Assembly: GCF_042684665.1 (NCBI RefSeq)
Contig: NZ_JBHULY010000039.1
Span: forward strand, 421,147-485,146
Direction of reading: 5' to 3'
From: Jejuia rubra
Lineage (GTDB): Bacteria > Bacteroidota > Bacteroidia > Flavobacteriales > Flavobacteriaceae
DNA: 64,000 bases
Position numbers and translations under genes: made by a program. Below are positions 29,401-37,060 of this stretch, one piece after another. Within the stretch, counting starts at the first letter, position 1. Each line of letters begins with the position of its first letter. The notes below the pieces were generated by a model. The model made no database searches. It worked only from the letters and a program-made list of their open reading frames with translations, and was not told where the DNA came from.

Positions 29401-29535
29401 TATCTTGCTCCTTAAGTTTAAAGCAACATGTTCCTTTAAGGTACTCGCTAAATTGTGTTCAACATGATTTACGGCGAAGATGGATGCGATTATCAAGGCG
29501 GAATAAAGCGCAACACGAAATAATCTTTTTGGCAT
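23428..29535 (-). CDS. giant PKD/Ig-like/SprB-repeat adhesin with type B T9SS sorting domain
   Basis: A 2035-residue surface protein. After an N-terminal signal-anchor (residues about 7-22) come PKD-type domains (motifs such as WNFGDGNSS and WDFGDGNTS). Four near-identical Ig-like units follow, each with a YQWYSN core and a YYYV strand, then seven SprB-type repeats (GSISIEVTGGTTPYTYNW and relatives) ending near residue 1840, then a last PKD domain. The C-terminus (VPNAFTPNSDSLNERF...WDGKIKDSEAENGNYYYTF) is the gliding-motility-associated CHU_C type B sorting domain. It is likely secreted by T9SS for adhesion or gliding with the PorP/SprF partner just downstream. The exact repeat boundaries are approximate. 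Confidence 0.92.
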   Translation of the reverse strand: MPKRLFRVALYSALIIASIFAVNHVEHNLASTLKEHVALNLRSKINLLLPPSASISGTTGVCINSTPNPQITFTGSAGSAPYTFTYTINGGAQQTISTAGSNTTVNLPVSTATAGTFTYQLISVEDNASETANVSGTATVNVHDLPTVDFTFNNDNACSGTPVNFTTNVTGASPFTYSWNFGDGNSSNNNNPTHVFDALGCATQTFNVTLTVTDTNGCVSAITKTIDVRQKPRLEFFDADNQFDPFNNCGNNTLDPSYTINVRMGSNTSTCIGSFDIDWGDGSPIETGVTFPASHTYTQLGSFNMDITGRGTNCDNTMRYLIKNSSNPTGAIVNPGNTVNLCLPVNAIDFAIGSWATNPPDTVYFVDYGDGTTETYTQGELESSTHFDPADPINSEDFPIPHTYTETSCPNSYTVFLNILTSCGQTNLTAGPIIILRKPQVAFEDPPNSCVNTPVQFNNTSLDGYSNNCSVNDGYFWDFGDGNTSTQRNPIHTYTSTGNFDVELYAVNSCGETERIIKTICIEPELVADFTLSSDNGCTPLGIDATNTTDLTDSCGGVTYLWEVAYTSGFCGTTFGQWNFTNGTDQNSASPSFEFISAGTYTLTLTTTNTCGTDSKSETVEVKRPPTVAINSIADFCGTASIDPVANVDTCAPASETVTYEWLFPGGTPATANTLNPGTIAYSTPGNYTVTLNVMTSCGTTTDTEDFTINEIPSITNTDLTQTICSGTSTVETVLNSTISGTTYSWTATAPAGVSGYIANGTTSTIPAQTIFNSNTTSEDVTYTITPFNGNCAGAPVNLVITVDPAPEFTSQPQSETICENGPINDLSVTVNGPGTPTYQWYSNTVNNTTSGTAIGGETNATYSPPNTPVGVTYYYVIARFTSGAGCDEIISDVARIEIVDGIQIDNQPLPTQSICVGGDINNDLTVTHSGGTGTVSYQWYSNNTNANTGGTLIPGATNINYMPPTFTVAGSYYYYVEVSISGSGCTPVTSEVAEVIVVDDPIITSQPLTTQTICQGTTPQDLEVVVSGGIGSTYDYQWYSNTTNNSTGGTAISGATNAVYTPPTGTVGTQYYYVVISQTDPGCGVTSTVSEVIVNPAPTITNQPISETICFGESFNTLSISTANGVGAPSYQWYSNTMNDTSSGTVISGETGTSYTPPSGTIGTVYYYVIITYSSGGCTQIISEVAENTVNETPNISNKTDVICSGTSFDISPTSSGVDIAPAGTTYTWTAPTISPAGAVTGSSQENTPQTSISQTLVNNTTNPATVTYMVTPTLGACVGATFEVEITVNPSISITSIQNNSLCYLDSGGSLEITISGGVPFSSGNPYQINWTGPSGYTSTNEDIFNLAPGDYTVSILDDGGCPFSETFTITEPDELIFSSVDFDAETISCFGANDGSISIEVTGGTTPYTYNWTRNGTAYSSDEDLTNLGPGLYEITVVDANNCTPIIQSFDIVEPPELQVTLDSKVDVICFGEATGEININIIGGRPFETSPSVFDYTYSWTGPNSFASTTQNLTGLIAGTYNVTVTDRSNCSAMLEVVVNQSDEIIIDTTATEIECYGDNDASITINSITGGNAPYDVAWSNLGSGISQTNLSPGTYVITVTDATNCVKEATVIIAEPPIFRITPEVQNVSCFGANDARIILNLEGGIDPVNLNWDDDPTAGVERNNIGPGTYTVTITDGKPCVITETFIITEPAPLDISGTKTDALDCDDANTGSINAIVTGGTLPFTYQWSNGATTEDLSNIPPGDYTLNVTDANNCTISKNFTINRFEPLEIEVDIITDFDCSAKTVDQSFVARPRGGVPPYQINWSSGNISGVNNEVMQTDINGLVIIDVTDSLGCTTSLSYNVDIPELGDPDFDISSFAFTNFGFYSIEDPIQFTNLATGDFVGVSWDFGDGSISNEENPIHIYQNEGTYNVTQTVVYPFDCVYTRTITLVIQKGYNLIVPNAFTPNSDSLNERFAPAQIALSNMKFEIYDTWGSMIYSEEGNSLRGWDGKIKDSEAENGNYYYTFSGETFYGRTITNKGVVVLIK

Positions 29536-29717
29536 AGTCAGGAATAGGTTAATAGCAGCATCTAAAATAGATATTCTTTATAACCTATTAAACTAAATTT
29601 CGTGCTAATGTGGATTTTTTTCTATAAAATACCTAGTATTGGGTATAGATTTCAAAATGATGTTTATCATCCATAAGGTAAACCCATAATTGTTATATTT
29701 ATGAACTAATTTGAATT

Positions 29718-30632
29718 ATGAAAGCCCTAGTCATATCAGGAGGAGGAAGTAAAGGTGCCTACGCAGGAGGGGTTGCCCAATACTTGATGGAAGTTGAGGG
29801 GCGTGATTACGACATTTTTTTGGGCACTTCCACAGGAAGTTTGTTGGTGCCGCACCTTGCTGCAGGCGAAATTGATAAGATTTACCATGCCTATACTAAT
29901 GTGCAACAGCATGATATCTTTAGTGTCAATCCTTTCGTTTTACGGAAAAAAGGAAAGCGGGAATTTGTTTCCATTGATTTCTTGAATGTGCTTTGGCAGT
30001 TTATTAAGTTTAAAAGGACTTTTGGTGAAAGTAAAGCGCTGAAAAAGCATATTAAAAAGTATTTCACCCGCAAGGAATACGATTTTATAAGAACGACCAA
30101 GGACGATGTTGTGGTTACGGTATCCAACCTTTCAAAAAATAGGGTAGAGTATAAGTCTATCAAAGATTATACCTACGAGGAGTTCTGCGATTGGATTTGG
30201 ATTTCGTGCAATTATATTCCGTTTATGTCCTTGGCGAAACGGGAAGGTTTTGAATATGCCGATGGTGGTTTAGGTTGCGTAGTCCCTATTCGGGAGGCGA
30301 TTTTAAGAGGTGCTACGGAAGTAGATGCCATTGTTTTAGAGGCCGAAACCATGGAATACAATAAGGTCTTAGGGAAAAATCCATTTTCGCTGATGATTAA
30401 CCTTTTCGGGCATCTATCGGACCAACTAGAACGTAACGATGTCACTATTGGAAAACTTGCCGCTAAAAACAGAAACGTACAATTAAATCTATACTATACT
30501 CCATCAAAACTTACAGAGAACTCATTGATTTTCAACAAGAAACTGATGAGGTCCTGGTGGCAACAAGGCTGGGATTATGCCAAGCAAAAGAGTGGACAGG
30601 CGGATTCCAATGAGTTGCGGTTGGATAAATAG
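29718..30632 (+). CDS. patatin-like phospholipase
   Basis: A 304-residue patatin-family acyl hydrolase. The oxyanion loop SGGGSKGAYAGG opens the protein, the nucleophile elbow is GTSTG with Ser38, and Asp182 in the YADGGLG motif completes the dyad. There is no signal peptide, so it is probably cytosolic or membrane-associated, acting on phospholipids or neutral lipids. It is divergent from the adhesin gene and convergent with the next gene. Confidence 0.9.
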   Translation: MKALVISGGGSKGAYAGGVAQYLMEVEGRDYDIFLGTSTGSLLVPHLAAGEIDKIYHAYTNVQQHDIFSVNPFVLRKKGKREFVSIDFLNVLWQFIKFKRTFGESKALKKHIKKYFTRKEYDFIRTTKDDVVVTVSNLSKNRVEYKSIKDYTYEEFCDWIWISCNYIPFMSLAKREGFEYADGGLGCVVPIREAILRGATEVDAIVLEAETMEYNKVLGKNPFSLMINLFGHLSDQLERNDVTIGKLAAKNRNVQLNLYYTPSKLTENSLIFNKKLMRSWWQQGWDYAKQKSGQADSNELRLDK

Positions 30633-30696
30633 GATTGTTTTTAGTTGATGGTCATGGTTTGGGCATGCTTAAAACTACAAACCTTTTGACTTCTCA

Positions 30697-31218
30697 TCAC
30701 CACAATTCCCGAACCTCTTCCTTCAATATAGAAAGTGCCGCATCGCTAGGTGAGGGGCGTTCCATCATTTCGGTCAAAAGTACTTCACGGAGTTTGTCGG
30801 CTGAATCTGTTTTTTCCGAAAGGTTGGCTTTTCTAATCAGTTGCACCGTAGCACTTTTTGCAGTACTAATCACACTCCAGCACTTTTCTGAAACGTAGAT
30901 TTGCTGAGTTAAATTGTGTTCCATTTCTTGTTGAATACTTTGTATCAATAATGCTTCGTAACTATCTTTATCAGAAGATGTTGGAGCTACTCTTATGAGC
31001 AATTTATTTGGAGAAATCCTTTCTAAGAAAAGCGTCAAACGCTCATAAGCCTGAAGGCGAAGTGGAAGAGAAGTAGCTTGTATGTCCTTTTTCAACAAAA
31101 ACCTACGGCGACCATCTTCATTTTGGGTGTGCATTCTAAAAAAATGATAGGCAACAATACCCGTGATCAAAGCTGGAAGGGCATATAAAAATATCTCGAT
31201 GATTCTGCTCGGCTCCAT
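30697..31218 (-). CDS. membrane-anchored protein of unknown function, linked to a glutamate-synthase-like gene
   Basis: A 173-residue protein with one N-terminal transmembrane helix (residues about 6-28) followed by a charged, mostly helical cytosolic region including a Leu/Glu/Arg-rich stretch. I see no catalytic motif. It starts 5 bp after the FMN glutamate-synthase-like gene, so the two are probably translated together. Since that protein also has an N-terminal membrane helix, a membrane complex is possible, but this is only inferred from position. Confidence 0.75.
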   Translation of the reverse strand: MEPSRIIEIFLYALPALITGIVAYHFFRMHTQNEDGRRRFLLKKDIQATSLPLRLQAYERLTLFLERISPNKLLIRVAPTSSDKDSYEALLIQSIQQEMEHNLTQQIYVSEKCWSVISTAKSATVQLIRKANLSEKTDSADKLREVLLTEMMERPSPSDAALSILKEEVRELW

Positions 31219-31223
31219 ATGTT

Positions 31224-32792
31224 TTATATGTTTTTGGTTTTAGGGATACCTCCCAAATATACGCAATCTTTCAAATGTTGCATACTTTCAAAAGGGACGG
31301 GAGACTTATTATACATGTAGGTTTTATCCAACTCCTTTGATAAATTATGGTCATCTACATTCATTTCAATATCGCTCATTTTAAACTGACACGGATGTTC
31401 ATATCCGGCAGCATGGGTAATTTCAATCAATTCTTTTCTAAAGGTTTTAAAATATTGTGCCAATCGCACCGATTTTAAAGAAGGATCAATGCCATTTTGC
31501 AACCACTTGCTTTGTGTGGCAATTCCAGTCGGACAGCGGTTTGTATGACATATTTGTGCTTGGATACAACCGATACTCAGCATGGCCTCACGTGCCACGT
31601 TAATACAGTCCACACCCATTGCAAAAGCCATGGCCGCCTTTGCTGGAAAACCCAGTTTGCCACTACCGATAAATACCACGCGTTCGCAAAGCCCCTTTGT
31701 TTTGAATAGCTTGTAAATATCCGCAAAGCCATATACCCAGGGCAATGACACGTGATCTGCAAAACTCGGAGGCGCAGCCCCAGTACCACCTTCACCGCCA
31801 TCTATGGTAATAAAATCTGGACCTTTACCAGTTTTCAACATTAGATCTGCCAGCTCCTCCCATTGGTCTAATTTGCCAATGGCTGCTTTAATACCAACCG
31901 GTAGCCCGGTGTTTTCGGCAATATCTTCAATAAAATCCAGCATTTCTGGCACATTGGAAAACGCCTTATGGGTAGGAGGGGACAACACTGTTTTTCCTAC
32001 TTCGACACCACGAATTCCAGCAATTTCCTTAGTAATTTTTTTTCCTGGAAGGACACCACCTTTACCGGGCTTTGCGCCTTGGGACAATTTAACTTCAATG
32101 GCTCTAACAAAAGGATTGTCTTCTACCAATTTTACCATCTTTTTCATGGAAAAATTACCATCCTCAGAACGCACGCCAAAATAACCCGTTCCGAAATGAA
32201 ATACCACATCTCCACCATTACTGTGATATGGCGACAGTCCACCTTCACCTGTATTATGGTAGGCATCCACTAAGGCTACACCTTTGTTCATCGATTCTAC
32301 AGCCTTTGCAGACAACGAGCCAAAACTCATTGCTGAAACATTAATGATAGAAGCCGGCCTGTAAGGTCTCTTGCGTTTATTGTAAGTCCCGATCACTTTT
32401 GCACATGGTAAAAAGGTGCTGTCTGTTACGTTCGGGTGTCCTTTTTTCAACTTAAAAGGCATCATCGCATTATTGATAAAAATGTGCTGATGCTCGTAAA
32501 TATCCCTATCCGTACCAAAACCCTCATAATTGTTTTCTTTTTTAGAAGAGGCATACACCCAACTGCGTTCAATGCGATTAAATGGAAGTTCCTCTCTGTT
32601 ATTAGCTACAAAATACTGGCGCATTTCCGGGCCAATACTTTCCAACCAATACCTTAAATGCCCCACCAAAGGGAAATTGTGGATTATAGTGTGTTTTTTT
32701 TGGAAAATATCTCTAAGTGTAATGATTGCCAATGCAATAATGATCCATAGCCACCAAGGCATAGAGGATAAAAACTCTAGAACGTTGTCCAT
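31224..32792 (-). CDS. FMN-binding glutamate synthase family protein, membrane-anchored
   Basis: A 522-residue protein with an N-terminal hydrophobic helix (residues about 10-27) and a central GltB-like FMN/TIM-barrel domain. Visible family blocks are SAMSFGSLSAKA, NTGEGGLSPYH, TIDGGEGGTGAAPPSF and the cysteine cluster CHTNRCPTGIATQ that in glutamate synthase binds a 3Fe-4S cluster. It lacks the N-terminal glutaminase domain and the C-terminal GXGXG domain of full GltB, so it is not a standard GOGAT. The real substrate is unknown. Confidence 0.85.
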   Translation of the reverse strand: MDNVLEFLSSMPWWLWIIIALAIITLRDIFQKKHTIIHNFPLVGHLRYWLESIGPEMRQYFVANNREELPFNRIERSWVYASSKKENNYEGFGTDRDIYEHQHIFINNAMMPFKLKKGHPNVTDSTFLPCAKVIGTYNKRKRPYRPASIINVSAMSFGSLSAKAVESMNKGVALVDAYHNTGEGGLSPYHSNGGDVVFHFGTGYFGVRSEDGNFSMKKMVKLVEDNPFVRAIEVKLSQGAKPGKGGVLPGKKITKEIAGIRGVEVGKTVLSPPTHKAFSNVPEMLDFIEDIAENTGLPVGIKAAIGKLDQWEELADLMLKTGKGPDFITIDGGEGGTGAAPPSFADHVSLPWVYGFADIYKLFKTKGLCERVVFIGSGKLGFPAKAAMAFAMGVDCINVAREAMLSIGCIQAQICHTNRCPTGIATQSKWLQNGIDPSLKSVRLAQYFKTFRKELIEITHAAGYEHPCQFKMSDIEMNVDDHNLSKELDKTYMYNKSPVPFESMQHLKDCVYLGGIPKTKNI

Positions 32793-32921
32793 ATTTTGAA
32801 TTTGAAAGTACGCCTAAAGATATTCAAAAAATATAATTCTGAATTGTTTATAATTATTGATAATTCTAACCCGATAAGCCACAAACATTGGTTATTTTCA
32901 CTTATTGAAAAAGATTGAAAT

Positions 32922-35270
32922 TTGAAATCATATTTAGACCAATTAAACAGCGCGCAGTTAGAACCCACCATTCAGATTGAAGGCCCAATGATAGTGATTG
33001 CAGGGGCGGGTTCGGGTAAAACACGCGTGCTTACCTTTCGTATTGCTTACATGATGAGCAAGGGGATTGACCCCTTTAACATTTTGGCCTTAACATTTAC
33101 CAATAAAGCGGCACGGGAAATGAAATCACGTATCGCGGCCATAGTGGGCGATAGTGAGGCCAAAAACCTTTGGATGGGGACGTTTCATTCCGTGTTTGCC
33201 AAAATTCTTCGGATTGAAGCAGATCGGTTGGGCTATCCCAGCAACTTCACCATTTATGACACGCAGGATTCCGATAGGCTAATTGCATCTATCATCAAGG
33301 AAATGAATTTGGATAAGGATATTTATAAATATAAACAGATTCGTTCCAGAATTTCGTCCTATAAAAATAGTTTGATTACAGTGCGTGCCTATTTTCAAAA
33401 CCCAGAATTGATTGAAGCCGACACCATGGCGAGAAGACCGCGGATGGGCGATATCTACAAAGCCTATGTGGACCGTTGTTTTAAGGCGGGCGCCATGGAT
33501 TTTGATGATTTATTATTGAAAACCAATGAATTGTTGACCCGCTTTCCAGATGCTTTGGCCAAATACCAAAATCGATTTAAATATATTTTGGTGGATGAGT
33601 ATCAAGACACCAACCATTCTCAATATTTGATCGTTCGTGCGCTTTCTGATAAGTTTCAAAATATTTGCGTGGTAGGTGATGATGCCCAGAGTATCTATGC
33701 GTTTAGGGGTGCAAACATCAATAATATTTTGAATTTCCAAAAGGATTATGATGATGTGAAGGTATTCCGTTTGGAACAAAATTACCGCTCCACCAAAAAT
33801 ATCGTCAACGCGGCCAATTCCATTATTGATAAAAACCAAACCAAGTTGGATAAAGTGGTTTGGACGGCCAATGACGAAGGAGCAAAAATCAAGGTGAATC
33901 GTTCGCTCACCGATGGGGACGAAGGGCGCTACGTAGCAAGTACCATTTTTGAGACCAAAATGCAGGAGCATGTGCCCAATAGTGAGTTTGCTGTTCTGTA
34001 CCGTACCAATGCACAATCCCGTGCCATTGAGGATGCCTTAAGGAAACGGGATATCAAGTACCGTATTTATGGAGGCCTGTCCTTTTATCAGCGCAAGGAA
34101 ATCAAGGATGTGTTGTCCTATTTGCGTTTGGTTATTAACCCTGCTGATGAAGAAGCTTTAAAACGCGTCATTAACTTTCCGCCACGTGGCATTGGGCAAA
34201 CTACGGTTGACAAATTGGTTGTGGCGGCCAACGGTTTGGATCGCAGTATTTTTGATGTGATTAAAAACCTGGATAAAGTTGAGATTAAAATCAATTCCGG
34301 TACGAAAGCCAGGCTCGAAAACTTCGCCACATTGATTGAAAGCTATCAAGTGATGAACCAAAATGCGGATGTGTTTGAATTGGCTGAGCACGTCACAAAA
34401 AGTAGCGGATTGATTCGTGAATTCAATAAAGACGGTACGCCCGAAGGTGCAGCCCGAATGGAAAACATCGAAGAACTGCTCAATGGTATGAAGGATTTTG
34501 TGGAAGGGCAAAAGGAAATCGCGGATGCCACAGGTTCTTTAGCTGAATTTCTGGAAGATGTAGCTTTGGCTTCAGATTTGGACAATGATAAAGGGGATAG
34601 CGACCATGTAGCGTTAATGACTATCCATTTGGCGAAAGGTTTGGAATTTCCATATGTGTTTATCGTGGGATTGGAGGAAGATTTGTTCCCAAGTGCCATG
34701 AGCATGAATACGCGAAGCGAATTGGAGGAGGAACGTCGCTTATTTTATGTTGCCTTGACCCGAGCCGAGAAACAGGCCTATTTAACTTATGCTTTGTCTC
34801 GCTACCGTTGGGGAAAACTAATTGATGCCGAGCCGAGCCGTTTTATTGAAGAAATCGACGAGCAATATTTGGATATTGTGACGCCGATAGAAGAACGCCG
34901 ATACAACCCCATGTTGGATGCCAGTATTTTTGGGGATGTGGAACCCAACAAGGTTTCGCCCAATAAGATTCGTTATAAACCTGCAAAGCAATTGCAACCG
35001 AAGAAGGGTACGCCCAGAAAAACTCCAGAAAATTTTCAAGCTACAGCTCCTAAAAATTTGAAGCCTGTTTCAAAAAGCAGTAACGGATCGGCCAATCTTT
35101 TTGATAGCAAATTGGCAGTGGGTAATATCGTTAAGCATATCCGTTTTGGAAAAGGTGAAGTCCTTAAAATAGAAGGCTCTGGAGCAGATACCAAAGCGGA
35201 AATAAAGTTTGAAACTGGAGGGAATAAAAAATTATTGTTGCGCTTTGCTAAATTAGAGGTGATTGGATAA
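32922..35270 (+). CDS. UvrD/PcrA-type superfamily 1 DNA helicase
   Basis: A 782-residue 3'-5' helicase of repair and replication restart. It must start at the TTG at 32922: a stop lies two codons upstream, and the next ATG would remove the Q-motif (LNSAQLEPT). Walker A GAGSGKT is at residues 28-34. YILVDEYQDT, VGDDAQSIYAFRGA, LEQNYRST and VALMTIHLAKGLEFP are helicase motifs II-V, and FYVALTRAEK is motif VI. The C-terminal block KHIRFGKGEVLKIEG is the PcrA/UvrD tudor-like RNA polymerase-binding region. It is divergent from the glutamate-synthase-like gene. Confidence 0.94.
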   Translation: MKSYLDQLNSAQLEPTIQIEGPMIVIAGAGSGKTRVLTFRIAYMMSKGIDPFNILALTFTNKAAREMKSRIAAIVGDSEAKNLWMGTFHSVFAKILRIEADRLGYPSNFTIYDTQDSDRLIASIIKEMNLDKDIYKYKQIRSRISSYKNSLITVRAYFQNPELIEADTMARRPRMGDIYKAYVDRCFKAGAMDFDDLLLKTNELLTRFPDALAKYQNRFKYILVDEYQDTNHSQYLIVRALSDKFQNICVVGDDAQSIYAFRGANINNILNFQKDYDDVKVFRLEQNYRSTKNIVNAANSIIDKNQTKLDKVVWTANDEGAKIKVNRSLTDGDEGRYVASTIFETKMQEHVPNSEFAVLYRTNAQSRAIEDALRKRDIKYRIYGGLSFYQRKEIKDVLSYLRLVINPADEEALKRVINFPPRGIGQTTVDKLVVAANGLDRSIFDVIKNLDKVEIKINSGTKARLENFATLIESYQVMNQNADVFELAEHVTKSSGLIREFNKDGTPEGAARMENIEELLNGMKDFVEGQKEIADATGSLAEFLEDVALASDLDNDKGDSDHVALMTIHLAKGLEFPYVFIVGLEEDLFPSAMSMNTRSELEEERRLFYVALTRAEKQAYLTYALSRYRWGKLIDAEPSRFIEEIDEQYLDIVTPIEERRYNPMLDASIFGDVEPNKVSPNKIRYKPAKQLQPKKGTPRKTPENFQATAPKNLKPVSKSSNGSANLFDSKLAVGNIVKHIRFGKGEVLKIEGSGADTKAEIKFETGGNKKLLLRFAKLEVIG

Positions 35271-35406
35271 ATCCGTTTTCGGACAAAGGATTGCTTTTTC
35301 TGTCCATTACCGCCAGTTTTTTATAAAATAAGCATCAAATACATTAAACCTTTAATTTCAATAACAACCAAAACCTATTAATCATGTCATTTTTAAGGAA
35401 TAGCTT

Positions 35407-36084
35407 ATGAAACCTTTCATGCTGCTCATCTTTGTGTTTTTGTCAACGGCTTTGTACGCTCAACCTCCGGGTAACGGCATGCAGGGAGGTCGAGGCCAAG
35501 GTGGCGGACAAAGAGGAGGTCAGGGTTTTCAGGAGCGTCAAACCCCTGATTTTGATGCTTATAAACAGGCTGGGATTTTTTATTATGATGAAGCCGAGGT
35601 TGTGAAAAAGATTAAAATTAAAAAGAATAAAAACTTAGAAATCAAGGTAAAACAGGCCGTCATTAATTATAATTCCAAAATAGAGGAACTTAGATTTATG
35701 AATACCTACAATTTCGATACCTTGAATATTTATATGAATACTGCAAAGAACATAGCCATGGCCCTGCGTATTCAAAATATGATGGACGGTGGTCAAAGTG
35801 GAATGTCTCAACCCAATGAAGATAATCCCATGCGAACTGCCATGCTAGAAAGCCGGAAAAAAATCAGGCCAGTTCGTATGGAGGTGATGCGTCAAGAGGA
35901 AATCCTAAACAATAAGCTTTTGGAGTACCTCAATAAAAAACAATATGCCAGATGGCTAAAATATCAAAAGCGGATTAAGGAAACTTTGAACCCGAGAATG
36001 CCCTCTAGTAATTCGTCTCAAGGTGGGCCAAACAGAGGTGGAGGTGGTCAATTTGGTAATCGACAAGGCAACAGAATGCGATAA
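35407..36084 (+). CDS. exported Gly/Arg/Gln-rich protein of unknown function
   Basis: A 225-residue protein with a clear signal peptide (MKPFMLLIFVFLSTALYAQ). Low-complexity GGRGQGGGQRGGQ-type stretches at both ends flank a charged helical core (residues about 50-190) with many Lys and Glu. The general shape recalls small periplasmic helical proteins of the Spy/CpxP type, but I see no defining motif and do not assign it. It is convergent with the CBM48 gene 10 bp away. Confidence 0.7.
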   Translation: MKPFMLLIFVFLSTALYAQPPGNGMQGGRGQGGGQRGGQGFQERQTPDFDAYKQAGIFYYDEAEVVKKIKIKKNKNLEIKVKQAVINYNSKIEELRFMNTYNFDTLNIYMNTAKNIAMALRIQNMMDGGQSGMSQPNEDNPMRTAMLESRKKIRPVRMEVMRQEEILNNKLLEYLNKKQYARWLKYQKRIKETLNPRMPSSNSSQGGPNRGGGGQFGNRQGNRMR

Positions 36085-36094
36085 AGAAAGGAAA

Positions 36095-37060
36095 TCATTT
36101 TACCATCCTTACTGAATTAACATGCCCATCACCATCATATTCCTTTACAGGGTTATCAGGATCCACTATCCATTTGCCATCTACGATAAACTTATAGTGG
36201 TGCTTGCCTCCTGAAAGGGGAAGAGTGTATTTCCAACCGTATTCTTTTCTTTCCATTTCCAGTTGGCGCTCGTTCCACCCATTGAACGAGCCTGCCAGTA
36301 TTACTTTTTCAGCGTTTGTGTAACCTTTTAACTTAAAGGTTGTGTATTGTTTAATGTCTAAAACGGAATTATACTCGTGGAACTCATTCCTAGTTTTATT
36401 GGGGTTATGAGGGTCTTCCATCCACTGGCCGTCCACGATATAACGGTATTGATATCGGTCAGGCTTCATTTGCAATGTCAGTTCCCAGCCATCATCCGTT
36501 TTATTCATTTTAAATAAATGCTCGTTCCATTTGTTAAATGAGCCAGCAACAATCACTTTTTTGGCATCTTTATAGCCTTTTAATTTAAAAGTCGCATTTC
36601 CATCCTCATCTGGATAGGCCGTGTACATTTTCAGATTATAAATACCACGCAACCGTTTTCCATTTTTTAGGGCCTTGGAAGAATTGGGGTCGTATTTGGA
36701 AGGTTCCGCCCAATAGGCGTTATTGATGACATATTTAAATTCCCACGAAAATTCATCGTTAAAATCGTGGATGCTTTTTTTCAGTTCGAAAAGCGAATCG
36801 GAAACCTTTTGCATTTGCCAATGGTCCCGCGACCATAAATTGAAGTCACCTGAAACTGCCACGTTTACGATATCCAAATCGGCAAATTCTAAAATCTGAC
36901 CGGTCTTTTCTTTTGTGAATTTGGAATAATCCCTTACATCAAACCTAAAAACAACGGTGTCGTTTTCGATTTTATAGCCTTTAAAATCTTGGCTCTGCGC
37001 CTGAAAATTTAAGATTACAAAAGAGAAAATTAAAAAGAAATATGCCGATAATTGCTTCAT
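36095..37060 (-). CDS. exported protein with three CBM48/AMPK-type glycogen-binding domains
   Basis: A 321-residue protein with a signal peptide ending in QAQS. Two clear tandem E-set/CBM48 units share the pattern FKLKGYxxAxKVxxAGSFNxW...YxYxxDGxWxxDPxNP (residues about 155-235 and 240-320). A diverged first copy (VAVSGDFNLWSRDHW, residues about 65-150) precedes them. CBM48 domains bind alpha-glucans or serve as protein-interaction modules. No catalytic domain is attached. Its ATG overlaps the stop of the aspartic protease gene by 4 bp, so the two are translationally coupled. Confidence 0.85.
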   Translation of the reverse strand: MKQLSAYFFLIFSFVILNFQAQSQDFKGYKIENDTVVFRFDVRDYSKFTKEKTGQILEFADLDIVNVAVSGDFNLWSRDHWQMQKVSDSLFELKKSIHDFNDEFSWEFKYVINNAYWAEPSKYDPNSSKALKNGKRLRGIYNLKMYTAYPDEDGNATFKLKGYKDAKKVIVAGSFNKWNEHLFKMNKTDDGWELTLQMKPDRYQYRYIVDGQWMEDPHNPNKTRNEFHEYNSVLDIKQYTTFKLKGYTNAEKVILAGSFNGWNERQLEMERKEYGWKYTLPLSGGKHHYKFIVDGKWIVDPDNPVKEYDGDGHVNSVRMVK

